In this document: piece by piece, positions 1 to 5,458 of the stretch | Layout: every line of letters begins with the position of its first letter | How positions within the stretch are numbered: the stretch's first letter is position 1 | DNA from: CAJQND01 sp051010055 | GTDB taxonomy: Bacteria > Pseudomonadota > Alphaproteobacteria > Rhizobiales > CAJQND01 | Assembly (NCBI GenBank): GCA_051010055.1 | Contig: JBPCVY010000250.1 | Coordinates: forward strand, 1-8,172 | DNA: 8,172 bases | Reading direction: 5' to 3' | Notes under the pieces: model-generated | Databases searched by the model: none | What the model was told of the DNA's origin: nothing | What the model saw: only the letters and a program-made list of their open reading frames with translations | Position numbers and translations under genes: made by a program

Positions 1-1
1 G

Positions 2-79
2 GCAAAGGACGAATGGCGCACAGCGAAGTTCGACACCGTTCCCGGCGATGAGGAAGAGTTTATCCCGCTTCCTGAGTAG
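2..79 (+). CDS. C-terminal end of an unidentified protein (partial)
   Basis: An open frame enters from the left edge and runs 25 codons to a TAG at 77-79. The visible end is acidic and closes with the residues EEEFIPLPE. I do not recognise the family, and too little remains to assign a domain. It converges with the minus-strand gene that ends 6 bp downstream, and no hairpin terminator is visible between them. The continuous frame, ordinary codon use and tight packing against the neighbour support a real gene end, but the frame could be chance because only 78 bases are visible. Confidence 0.55.
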   Translation, partial: AKDEWRTAKFDTVPGDEEEFIPLPE

Positions 80-85
80 CTTTTA

Positions 86-1051
86 TTAGGTATCGTTTGG
101 TGAGATTTTCTCGCCGGCGCGTGGTAGCTTCACCTTCAATTTTTCCCCTGGTCCGAGTGAGAAATTCCTCACCGTGCCAACACCGCCTATCGTGGCGGTT
201 GCGGTATAGGAGCCGGCGCGCAAAATCACCGAGGGCTGTACCGTGTCCGTAATGGTGACAACGGACCCGGCGTGATCAGTGATAACCCAGTGAACCGCAT
301 CATTTCCCTCCAGTTCAGGTGCAATGAGCGTCACAACTCCTGCCACATGGTCGAACTCCAAAGCGGAAAGCTTGCCGGGGCGTACATGCGCAACGGCCTC
401 TTTAACCGCATTGGCGCTGCCAAATGTGCTGACAACTTTGTATTTGCCAGCAGCAAGACGCAAGATTGCCCCCTGGTGTTCGGTCCGGCCCACAAGTTCC
501 GGTGCAGCGCCTTGCCGGTCAATCCTGTAGACGAGATGTTCTGCCTGGGCGTTGCTCAACGGCTGTCCGAAAAGCCTGGAAATCATGCGCAAGCCGCCGG
601 CGTTCAAGTTCACGGTCATTTCTGTGACCATATCCTTTGCCACGTCGATGAGGCGCGAGGTGCGCACATTCCCATATTTCAGGCGCACAACATACCGGCC
701 TGGCTTTAGATCGAATTTGGGAGCGCCGAGCGAGACGTCTTCAATCTTCTCCCAATTACCTGAACCTCCGGTTTCAGAAAAGATTGTCCAATCGACCGGG
801 CGTTCAATTTTTCCGCTTTCCGCTGACATGGTCGCGGCCAAATCAATGCCGGAGCGTGTGCTGTCGGGCCGCTTCGTAATCGTAAATTCCGGTTTTGCAC
901 CGATTGCTGCGGGCAGCTTTATTGCTGGCTTGTTGAGATCGGTGCGCGCAATTTCAAGGGTATTGACCTTGCCGTGCGCGGCCGAAAAGAGAAGGACCGT
1001 CGCGGCGAATGCAGACACAACGGCCCCTGTGCTGTTTAGTGCTGAGTACAC
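86..1051 (-). CDS. Secreted protein with three degenerate beta-type repeats, function unknown
   Basis: This 321-residue protein is probably exported. Residues 1-27 form a hydrophobic signal peptide (VVSAFAATVLLFSAAHG), and there is no later membrane segment. The rest reads as three diverged repeats of about 75-85 residues (roughly 69-152, 153-237 and 238-311). Each has G-hydrophobic-x-hydrophobic, then a W/Y-x-I strand, then L-x-(P/A)-G-x-Y-x-(V/A) (LKPGRY at 115-120, LAAGKY at 199-204, LRAGSY at 278-283). This PG-x-Y pattern is typical of carboxypeptidase-regulatory or Ig-like beta sandwiches. I do not know a named family, so a role in periplasmic binding or surface structure is a guess. The start is GTG: it is the first possible start after an in-frame TGA and has GGAG 9 nt upstream. 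It diverges from the nitroreductase gene across a CtrA box. Confidence 0.8.
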   Translation of the reverse strand: MYSALNSTGAVVSAFAATVLLFSAAHGKVNTLEIARTDLNKPAIKLPAAIGAKPEFTITKRPDSTRSGIDLAATMSAESGKIERPVDWTIFSETGGSGNWEKIEDVSLGAPKFDLKPGRYVVRLKYGNVRTSRLIDVAKDMVTEMTVNLNAGGLRMISRLFGQPLSNAQAEHLVYRIDRQGAAPELVGRTEHQGAILRLAAGKYKVVSTFGSANAVKEAVAHVRPGKLSALEFDHVAGVVTLIAPELEGNDAVHWVITDHAGSVVTITDTVQPSVILRAGSYTATATIGGVGTVRNFSLGPGEKLKVKLPRAGEKISPNDT

Positions 1052-1060
1052 TATAGCTCT

Positions 1061-1064
1061 CTCC
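1061..1064 (-). promoter_or_regulatory. Ribosome binding site fixing the GTG start at 1051
   Basis: On the minus strand GGAG sits 9 nt before GTG. An in-frame TGA lies a few codons further upstream, so no longer ATG-started product is possible. The first downstream Met (residue 75) would remove the signal peptide. Confidence 0.6.
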
Positions 1065-1142
1065 GGTTGCTCCGGTCAGCGTCCCCACTTCCCCGTTCCA
1101 CAACGATAGAATCTCAATTTCCCCGCAGCCTCAAGCAAATCG

Positions 1143-1157
1143 TTAACTAATGGTTAA
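1143..1157. promoter_or_regulatory. Perfect CtrA binding box, TTAA-N7-TTAA
   Basis: The plus strand reads TTAA-CTAATGG-TTAA followed by C. The minus strand reads TTAACCAT-TAG-TTAA, so it also contains the TTAACCAT half-site element described for CtrA in Caulobacter. The box is 91 bp from the GTG start of the secreted-protein gene and 82 bp from the ATG of the nitroreductase gene, so it could serve either promoter. It is one of only two full boxes I found. CtrA is the master cell-cycle regulator of alphaproteobacteria. Binding is inferred from the match alone. Confidence 0.6.
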
Positions 1158-1158
1158 C

Positions 1159-1219
1159 AGCGGTCCGATGAGCGCTTCCAAACCGCCGCTAAAGTCTCTA
1201 AAAGTGCTCAGCGGTGGGC
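1159..1219 (+). repeat. Alternative-hairpin leader upstream of the nitroreductase gene
   Basis: ACCGCCGCT (1182-1190) can pair downstream with AGCGGTGGG (from 1211; eight pairs counting one wobble) or, more weakly, upstream with GCGGT (1160-1164). The two pairings exclude each other. There is no T tract, so this is not an intrinsic terminator. It may be chance structure. Confidence 0.25.
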
Positions 1220-1239
1220 TCGAAATTGCAAGGTAGATT

Positions 1240-1827
1240 ATGACAAAATTGAATGATTTGAAGGACGCCTTGAGCCTTTTGAAAACGCGGCGCTCGGTGA
1301 TTGCCAACAATATGTCCGGGCCCGGCCCTTCTGCGGAACAAATCGACGAGCTGTTGGAAATTGCTGCCCGGGTTCCAGACCATGGCAAGCTTTCCCCTTG
1401 GCGTTTTATTTTGTTCCGCGAAGGTGCGCGTAAGGCGTTTGGCCGCGTGCTTGCCGCCCGCCAGCAGCTTCTCAATCCGCAACTTGGAGCCGAACTGATT
1501 GCTTTTGAAGCGCGGCGTTTTGAACGGGCTGATACGGTTATCGGCGTGGTGTCTTGCGCCAGGCGTCATGAGAAAATACCCGAATGGGAGCAGCAATTGT
1601 CAGCCGGCGCGGTTTGCCAGAACCTTCTTATTGCCGCTACAGCCATGGGTTACGCAGCTCAATGGCTGACCGAATGGTATTCATTCGATACGGAAGTTGC
1701 CAAGGAGCTCGGTCTGGAGGAACATGAGCGCATGGCCGGATTTATTTACCTTTCCTCTACTGATGTCGAACTTGCAGAGCGTCCGCGCCCGGATGTTGCC
1801 TCGCTCACAACCCACTGGACGGGATAG
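1240..1827 (+). CDS. Nitroreductase family protein, YdjA-like
   Basis: A 195-residue FMN-dependent oxidoreductase of the nitroreductase fold, expected to be a cytoplasmic dimer using NAD(P)H. The N-terminal RRS (17-19) is the usual FMN-phosphate contact. PDHGKLSPWRF (46-56) matches the flavin-contact loop of the short YdjA type. KIPEWEQQLSAGAVCQN (112-128) followed by LLIAATAMGYAAQW is the second diagnostic block, in the helix over the flavin. Length fits the YdjA type (about 180-200) and is shorter than the NfsA type. The natural substrate is not deducible. It is the first gene of a three-gene run: the HAD gene starts 8 nt after its stop and the flavin-reductase-like gene follows. The ATG is preceded by AAGG about 8 nt away, a modest ribosome site. 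The CtrA box at 1143-1157 lies upstream. Confidence 0.9.
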   Translation: MTKLNDLKDALSLLKTRRSVIANNMSGPGPSAEQIDELLEIAARVPDHGKLSPWRFILFREGARKAFGRVLAARQQLLNPQLGAELIAFEARRFERADTVIGVVSCARRHEKIPEWEQQLSAGAVCQNLLIAATAMGYAAQWLTEWYSFDTEVAKELGLEEHERMAGFIYLSSTDVELAERPRPDVASLTTHWTG

Positions 1828-1835
1828 AAATTTTC

Positions 1836-2534
1836 ATGACGCAATTTAAGGGTGTCCTTTTCGACAAGGACGGAACGCTTCTGGATGTTATGCAAACCTG
1901 GTTTCCTGTTTATCAAGAAATTCTCAGTGAGTTTCATCCTGGCGATGAGGAAAGAGTCATGAAGTCGCTTGTCGCCGGCGGCTATGACCGTGCAACCCAT
2001 AATTTCAAAGAAGGCTCAATGCTTGCCGCCGGAACGCCTGATCAGATGGTGGACATTTGGTGGCCGGAGCTTGAAGGGGCCGAACGCGCTAAACGGATTG
2101 TTCAAGCAGACAGGCTGTGTACAGAAAAAGGCCTTCGCCATGCGTGCGAAATACTGCCTCTCAAACCCTACTTTGAGGCGCTGCGCACAAGCGGGTACCA
2201 GATTGGTATCGCCACTAATGACAATACCCAATCGGCTGTCCAGCAGATGGAAAAGCTTGGCGTGCTGGAACTGATCGATGTCACTATTGGATTTGATGCG
2301 GTGGAAAACCCGAAACCGGCAGGCGATATGGTGCATGCCTTTTGCGGACGCATGGGATTGAGCCCGAAAGAAGTTGTTGTGGTTGGCGATAATTCTCACG
2401 ATATGCATATGGCGCGCGCGGCCGGGGCAGGGATGTCGGTTGCCGTATTGTCAGGAAACTGCAGCCATGAAGACATCTGCCATCTGGCTGATCTCGTAAT
2501 TGATGACATTGGCGCCCTGGGCGATCATCTTTGA
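1836..2534 (+). CDS. HAD-superfamily phosphatase, phosphoglycolate-phosphatase-like
   Basis: A 232-residue HAD hydrolase with all four motifs. Motif I is FDKDGTL, with nucleophile Asp10 and general acid Asp12. Motif II is ATND with Thr127. Motif III is Lys160 in NPKPAGD. Motif IV is GDNSHDMHMA (184-193), with Asp185 and Asp189 for Mg2+. The segment from about 17 to 108 is the helical C1 cap seen in phosphoglycolate phosphatase, beta-phosphoglucomutase and similar enzymes. The expected reaction is hydrolysis of a small phosphate ester in the cytoplasm; the substrate cannot be read from sequence. The start lies 8 nt after the nitroreductase stop with no strong ribosome site, which suggests translational coupling. 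A house-cleaning phosphatase for damaged or flavin-related metabolites would suit the flavoenzyme neighbours, but that is inference. Confidence 0.92.
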   Translation: MTQFKGVLFDKDGTLLDVMQTWFPVYQEILSEFHPGDEERVMKSLVAGGYDRATHNFKEGSMLAAGTPDQMVDIWWPELEGAERAKRIVQADRLCTEKGLRHACEILPLKPYFEALRTSGYQIGIATNDNTQSAVQQMEKLGVLELIDVTIGFDAVENPKPAGDMVHAFCGRMGLSPKEVVVVGDNSHDMHMARAAGAGMSVAVLSGNCSHEDICHLADLVIDDIGALGDHL

Positions 2535-2555
2535 AACAAGTGGAGTATCGAGAAC

Positions 2556-3188
2556 ATGTTCTATGATGCGGTGAAGAATAATCACGGGCTTCCGCACGAT
2601 CCTTTTAAGGCGCTGATTGCGCCGCGCCCGATCGGTTGGATTTCGAGCCTCGATGCCGATGGTGTTGTGAACCTTGCCCCGTACAGCTTTTTCAACGGCA
2701 TGGCCTCTAATCCCCACTATGTGTGCTTTGGCTCCCAGGGCAGGAAGGACAGCCAATCAAATATTGAGACAACGGGTGAGTTTGTCTGCAATCTGGCGGT
2801 GTGGGATTTGCGCGATCAGATGAATGCTACCTCTGCTTCTGTCCCAGCATCAATTGATGAGATGAAAATCGCAGGGCTCACCCCTGCGCCGTGCCAGTTC
2901 GTCAAACCGCTACGGGTTGCTGAAAGCCCGGCAGCGTTCGAGTGTGTGCATTTCCAGACCGTTGAGCTTGAAGGCGATGACGGCGGCCCGCACGACTATG
3001 CAATCGTCATCGGGAAGGTTTTGGGCGTCCACATAAACGACAATTACATTACCGAGGACGGGCTGTTCGATACGGCAAAGGCCATGCCGATTGCTCGCGG
3101 CGGCTACCACGATTACTCCGTCGTCAACAAAGAAAACAGTTTCTCCATGACCCGGCCTGATCTCACCGCAGAGACGTTTGCAGAATAG
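2556..3188 (+). CDS. Flavin reductase-like FMN-binding split-barrel protein
   Basis: A 210-residue protein of the flavin reductase / DIM6-NTAB family. APRPIGWISSLDADG (22-36) followed by NLAPYSFFN (39-47) is the family's signature FMN-binding segment. GEFVCNLA and the later VIGKVLGVHI strand complete the split barrel, and the C-terminal ARGGYHDYS is common in this branch. Members reduce FMN or FAD with NAD(P)H for a partner monooxygenase, or bind FMN with another role; no monooxygenase is in view. It is the last gene of the run from 1240, beginning 21 nt after the HAD stop with GTGGAG upstream. It ends only 6 bp from the convergent lyase gene, leaving no room for a private terminator. Confidence 0.9.
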   Translation: MFYDAVKNNHGLPHDPFKALIAPRPIGWISSLDADGVVNLAPYSFFNGMASNPHYVCFGSQGRKDSQSNIETTGEFVCNLAVWDLRDQMNATSASVPASIDEMKIAGLTPAPCQFVKPLRVAESPAAFECVHFQTVELEGDDGGPHDYAIVIGKVLGVHINDNYITEDGLFDTAKAMPIARGGYHDYSVVNKENSFSMTRPDLTAETFAE

Positions 3189-3194
3189 ACTTTC

Positions 3195-4208
3195 CTAAGA
3201 AGCTGCCTTCCGGCGCGGGGCCGATTTTCGCTTGGTGCTGGATTTCTTGCTCGTGGTGGATTTCTTCCGGGCAGGTGACTTGCGGGCAGCGGGTTTTCTT
3301 CGTGCCTTTGGTTTGGGGTCATCGCGCTCACCAAACTGTTCGGCCCGGGCGATAATTTTATGCGCCCTCACCAAATGAGGACGATCCACCATTTCGCCGT
3401 CAATGGCGATCACACCTGTTCCGGCGGACTTCTCGAAACCTTCCACAATCGCCTGCGCTTTGGCAACGACTGATTTTAGGGGCGTAAAGGCTTCATTGAT
3501 GATGGGTATTTGGGCGGGGTGTATTGCAAGCTTGCCAGAAAACCCATCACGCAGGGCCTCTTCGCATTCACGCTTTAAGCCTGCGCTGTCCTTGAAATCC
3601 ACATACACCGTGTCGATTGCATCGAGTTTGGCCGCCGCAGCCCCGGTCAGGCAAAGGGTGCGTGCAAACTCATAAGGCGCAAGAAAGCGACCGTTATCAT
3701 CGCGGGTTTGGGTAGCGCCAATATCAGCGCTTAAATCTTCTGCTCCCCAGCTTAATGCAATCAACCGGGTCGCCACTTTGCTATAGGACCCTGCGTTGAA
3801 AAGAGAAGCTGCAGTCTCCGTCATTATGGCCATCATTTTCACCGTGCCGGTGGTGACGCCAAGCTCGCTTTCCGCACGCACAAGCATCTCGGATGCCTGG
3901 CTGGCGTCTGTACCGGATTCACATTTCGGCAGGACAATGCCGTTCGGCCGGCCTGGAATGACCATATCCACATCGCGGAAGGCCTGGCCGTCTCCCAGGG
4001 GATTGATTCTGACATATACTTGCGGGCCACTGGCACGCATATCAGCTGTCATTGCTTCCAGCGCATCGCGGGTGATCGCAGAAGCTGCGTTTTTCCGGCC
4101 CGGCGCAACGGAATCTTCCAGATCAAGTATGATCACATCAGCGTCGGTTTCGAACGCCTTGACGATTTTACGTTCATCGTCACCTGGAACAAAAAGCAAA
4201 GACCGCAT
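3195..4208 (-). CDS. CoA-ester lyase (HpcH/HpaI, CitE-like) with a histone-like basic tail
   Basis: Residues 1-295 are a typical CitE/malyl-CoA-lyase-type TIM barrel that cleaves or forms a beta-hydroxyacyl-CoA using Mg2+. Visible motifs are LFVPGD (5-10), DLEDSV (29-34), Arg67 in VRINP, PK with Lys95, metal-ligand candidates Glu131 (MTET) and Asp158 (GAEDLSADIG), and GKLAIHPAQI (225-234). Candidate reactions are malyl-CoA, methylmalyl-CoA or citramalyl-CoA cleavage; sequence alone does not separate them. Family members usually end near residue 290. This one continues with residues 298-337, made solely of K, R, S, T, A and P, with 18 basic and no acidic residues, like a histone H1 tail. The start at 4208 has a strong AGGAGG about 9 nt upstream. 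The MaoC gene lies 23 nt upstream on the same strand, so the two are probably co-transcribed. Confidence 0.9.
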   Translation of the reverse strand: MRSLLFVPGDDERKIVKAFETDADVIILDLEDSVAPGRKNAASAITRDALEAMTADMRASGPQVYVRINPLGDGQAFRDVDMVIPGRPNGIVLPKCESGTDASQASEMLVRAESELGVTTGTVKMMAIMTETAASLFNAGSYSKVATRLIALSWGAEDLSADIGATQTRDDNGRFLAPYEFARTLCLTGAAAAKLDAIDTVYVDFKDSAGLKRECEEALRDGFSGKLAIHPAQIPIINEAFTPLKSVVAKAQAIVEGFEKSAGTGVIAIDGEMVDRPHLVRAHKIIARAEQFGERDDPKPKARRKPAARKSPARKKSTTSKKSSTKRKSAPRRKAAS

Positions 4209-4231
4209 CAGCCCAATTCCTCCTCAAGCGC

Positions 4232-4684
4232 TCAACTGCGCATACGCATAAATGCCTGGCGCCGGCAAATTGCGATCAAAACATCGTCTTGATTGAATCC
4301 GCGGTGCTCCAGCTCAACTATCCCGGCATTTGGCCGTGACTTGCTCGCACGTTTGGAAATGATTTCAGTTTCCGCATGGACGGTGTCGCCATGGAAAAGA
4401 GGAGCGGGAAAACGCACGTCCGTCATACCCAGATTGGCTATGGTAGTGCCGACAGTTAAATCATTCACCGAAATTCCGACCAGCAATCCCAGTGTGAAGA
4501 GCGAGTTCACGAGCGGTTGGCCAAATTCTGTTTCAGTTTCGCAAAAGTGCCGATCAATATGCAAAGGCTGCGGATTGAGCGTCATATTCGAAAAGAGCAT
4601 GTTGTCCATTTCCGTTACTGTGCGGCGCAGGGAATGTTCATGCACGGCGCCAATCTCAAATTCTTCAAAAAACAATCCAGGCAT
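4232..4684 (-). CDS. MaoC-family acyl-CoA hydratase/dehydratase
   Basis: A 150-residue single hotdog-domain protein of the MaoC family, which hydrates enoyl-CoA or dehydrates hydroxyacyl-CoA, usually as a dimer. The catalytic segment is NPQPLHID (37-44) with His42. Asn37 stands where (R)-specific hydratases such as PhaJ have Asp; as I recall, the mesaconyl-CoA-hydratase-like branch normally has N-x-QPLH, so this is probably a subfamily trait and not damage. FPAPLFHGDTVHAET (92-106) is the other conserved block. GGAG lies 6-7 nt before the ATG. The downstream partner is a CitE-like lyase, so a mesaconyl/citramalyl-type or malyl-type CoA pathway is likely. The enzyme could supply the hydroxyacyl-CoA that the lyase cleaves. 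The exact substrate is not shown by the sequence. Confidence 0.88.
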   Translation of the reverse strand: MPGLFFEEFEIGAVHEHSLRRTVTEMDNMLFSNMTLNPQPLHIDRHFCETETEFGQPLVNSLFTLGLLVGISVNDLTVGTTIANLGMTDVRFPAPLFHGDTVHAETEIISKRASKSRPNAGIVELEHRGFNQDDVLIAICRRQAFMRMRS

Positions 4685-4770
4685 CGAATTCTCCAGTTTC
4701 CGTTCGATCCTTTATGCCAAAGCTCTCGACCGGCGGCAATGACAGCTCTTTGCGTTGGGCGAAATTGTTG

Positions 4771-4820
4771 CCCTCTGTAGGGTCTTGAGTTGCGCGTCCG
4801 AACCAGCTCAACCCATAGGG
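4771..4820. repeat. Imperfect 12-bp hairpin in the MaoC upstream region
   Basis: CCCT (4771-4774) pairs with AGGG (4817-4820), GGG (4780-4782) with CCC (4812-4814), and TTGAG (4785-4789) with CTCAA (4807-4811). These are broken by a small internal loop and a 2-nt bulge, with a 17-nt apical loop. No T tract follows on either strand, so it is not an intrinsic terminator. It could be part of a structured 5' leader of the MaoC gene, a small RNA or a chance fold. Confidence 0.3.
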
Positions 4821-4836
4821 GAGGAGTGCCTGAGGT

Positions 4837-4999
4837 GAGTCGCACCATGGAATCCAAATTTTATTAACATCCATCCAGTTCAACTTTCCAATCTGATTCC
4901 GGAAAATTTAGTAAAGTATTGAAAAAAAATAATAAATAATCCTATCTCAATTGTGGAGATGTTGTTAACTGTTCATTAAGCGGAGAATCCCTAGGACTC
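4837..4999. promoter_or_regulatory. Cluster of five GANTC (CcrM methylation) sites
   Basis: GAGTC 4837-4841, GAATC 4850-4854, GATTC 4895-4899, GAATC 4985-4989 and GACTC 4995-4999 lie in 163 bp. By eye I found about 13 GANTC sites in the whole window, so this stretch holds over a third of them. The last two sit between the CtrA box and the receiver start codon, where the core promoter should be. CcrM methylates GANTC in alphaproteobacteria, and methylation state can time promoter firing. Confidence 0.6.
4965..4979. promoter_or_regulatory. Perfect CtrA binding box upstream of the receiver gene
   Basis: TTAA-CTGTTCA-TTAA is an exact TTAA-N7-TTAA match, ending 48 bp before the first ATG of the receiver gene. 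In CtrA-activated promoters the box commonly overlaps the -35 region, which would put the transcript start near 5005-5015, just before the ribosome site. Direction of the effect (activation or repression) cannot be told from sequence. Confidence 0.65.
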
Positions 5000-5012
5000 G
5001 GATAACGGGAAC

Positions 5013-5051
5013 AAGGAGCGCACGGCTATGTTGAGGAGCTTGATTGACATG
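5013..5051 (+). promoter_or_regulatory. Two successive ribosome-site/start pairs of the receiver gene
   Basis: AAGGAG (5013-5018) lies 9 nt before the ATG at 5028. GAGGAG (5033-5038) lies 10 nt before a second in-frame ATG at 5049. The shorter form begins MTHCLIVD, which matches where related receivers start. The longer form adds only seven residues. Both starts may be used. Confidence 0.5.
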
Positions 5052-5420
5052 ACCCACTGCCTCATCGTCGATGGGCGCAAGGAAAGCCGGACACGGGTTG
5101 AGGACTTGCTGACACCTTTTGGCTTTGATATCGAACAGGCAGAAAGCAATGAAGAGGCGCTGTCGATTTGCAGTTCGGCAATGCCCGATATGATCTTTCT
5201 TTCCGACCAAGCAGGCCCAAGAGACACATTCCGCTTTCTGAAACGGCTCAAGGCTACTGCCCGCCGCCGGGGAGACAGCCCGGTGGTGTTGATGTGTGCA
5301 GACAGTGCTGATGAAGAGTTCATTGGTTCGGCTATCTGGAATGGTGCTGCCGATTGCCTTATGCAGCCATTTGATCAAGCCGTTCTGGAAGACAAACTCA
5401 AGAGATTCGGTTTTGCATAA
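5028..5420 (+). CDS. Stand-alone pseudo-receiver (degenerate CheY-like protein)
   Basis: A 130-residue protein (123 from the alternative ATG at 5049) consisting of one receiver domain and no output domain. CLIVDGRKESR (11-21), GFDIEQAESNEEAL (32-45), MPDMIFL (52-58) and the C-terminal AADCLMQPFD (107-116) align well with the alphaproteobacterial single-domain family whose members read CLIVDDS, MPD-x-ILLD and YIMKPFD. The key residues have changed: Ser59 occupies the phospho-Asp position (Asp60 follows), Gly16 replaces the second acidic residue of the DD pair, Cys90 replaces the conserved Thr, and Gln113 replaces the invariant Lys. Phosphorylation in the ordinary way is therefore unlikely; a role as a protein-interaction module is the simplest inference. 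A CtrA box and GANTC sites lie upstream. The DksA-like gene follows 38 nt later and is probably co-transcribed. Confidence 0.85.
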   Translation: MLRSLIDMTHCLIVDGRKESRTRVEDLLTPFGFDIEQAESNEEALSICSSAMPDMIFLSDQAGPRDTFRFLKRLKATARRRGDSPVVLMCADSADEEFIGSAIWNGAADCLMQPFDQAVLEDKLKRFGFA

Positions 5421-5429
5421 AAGCTATGT

Positions 5430-5441
5430 AATTTCGAAATT
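5430..5441. repeat. 12-bp perfect palindrome between the receiver and DksA-like genes
   Basis: AATTTCGAAATT is a perfect palindrome centred in the 38-nt gap, 17 nt before the DksA-like ATG. It might be an operator half or a weak RNA stem, but it has no adjacent T tract and may be chance in AT-rich DNA. Confidence 0.3.
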
Positions 5442-5458
5442 CATGATAGCGTTTTTGT

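Larger units (their letters stand above)
4685..5027. other. Divergent intergenic region between the MaoC and receiver genes
   Basis: This 343-bp region has two parts. Bases 4685-4855 are of ordinary composition and hold an imperfect hairpin at 4771-4820; open frames cross it on both strands, but none has recognisable protein content. Bases 4855-4980 are strongly AT-rich, with an A/T run at 4922-4940. That half, with its immediate flanks, carries the CtrA box and the GANTC cluster, so it is probably the promoter region for the receiver gene and perhaps also for the MaoC-lyase pair. I found no tRNA or known small-RNA motif. Confidence 0.6.

Noticed and set aside
272..709. Plus-strand open frame opposite the secreted-protein gene
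   Set aside because: It has no recognisable domain or plausible ribosome site, and the minus-strand frame has a signal peptide and internal repeats.
3189..3194. Shared bidirectional terminator between the convergent flavoprotein and lyase genes
   Set aside because: The gap is only 6 bp and I found no stem with a T tract across it.
3403..4251. Plus-strand frames opposite the CoA-ester lyase
   Set aside because: They are mirror frames of a well-supported enzyme and show no domain of their own.
4665..4883. 72-codon minus-strand frame overlapping the start of the MaoC gene
   Set aside because: I recognise no motif. It overlaps the MaoC start and runs across the promoter region; a second frame crosses the same bases, as expected from chance openness.
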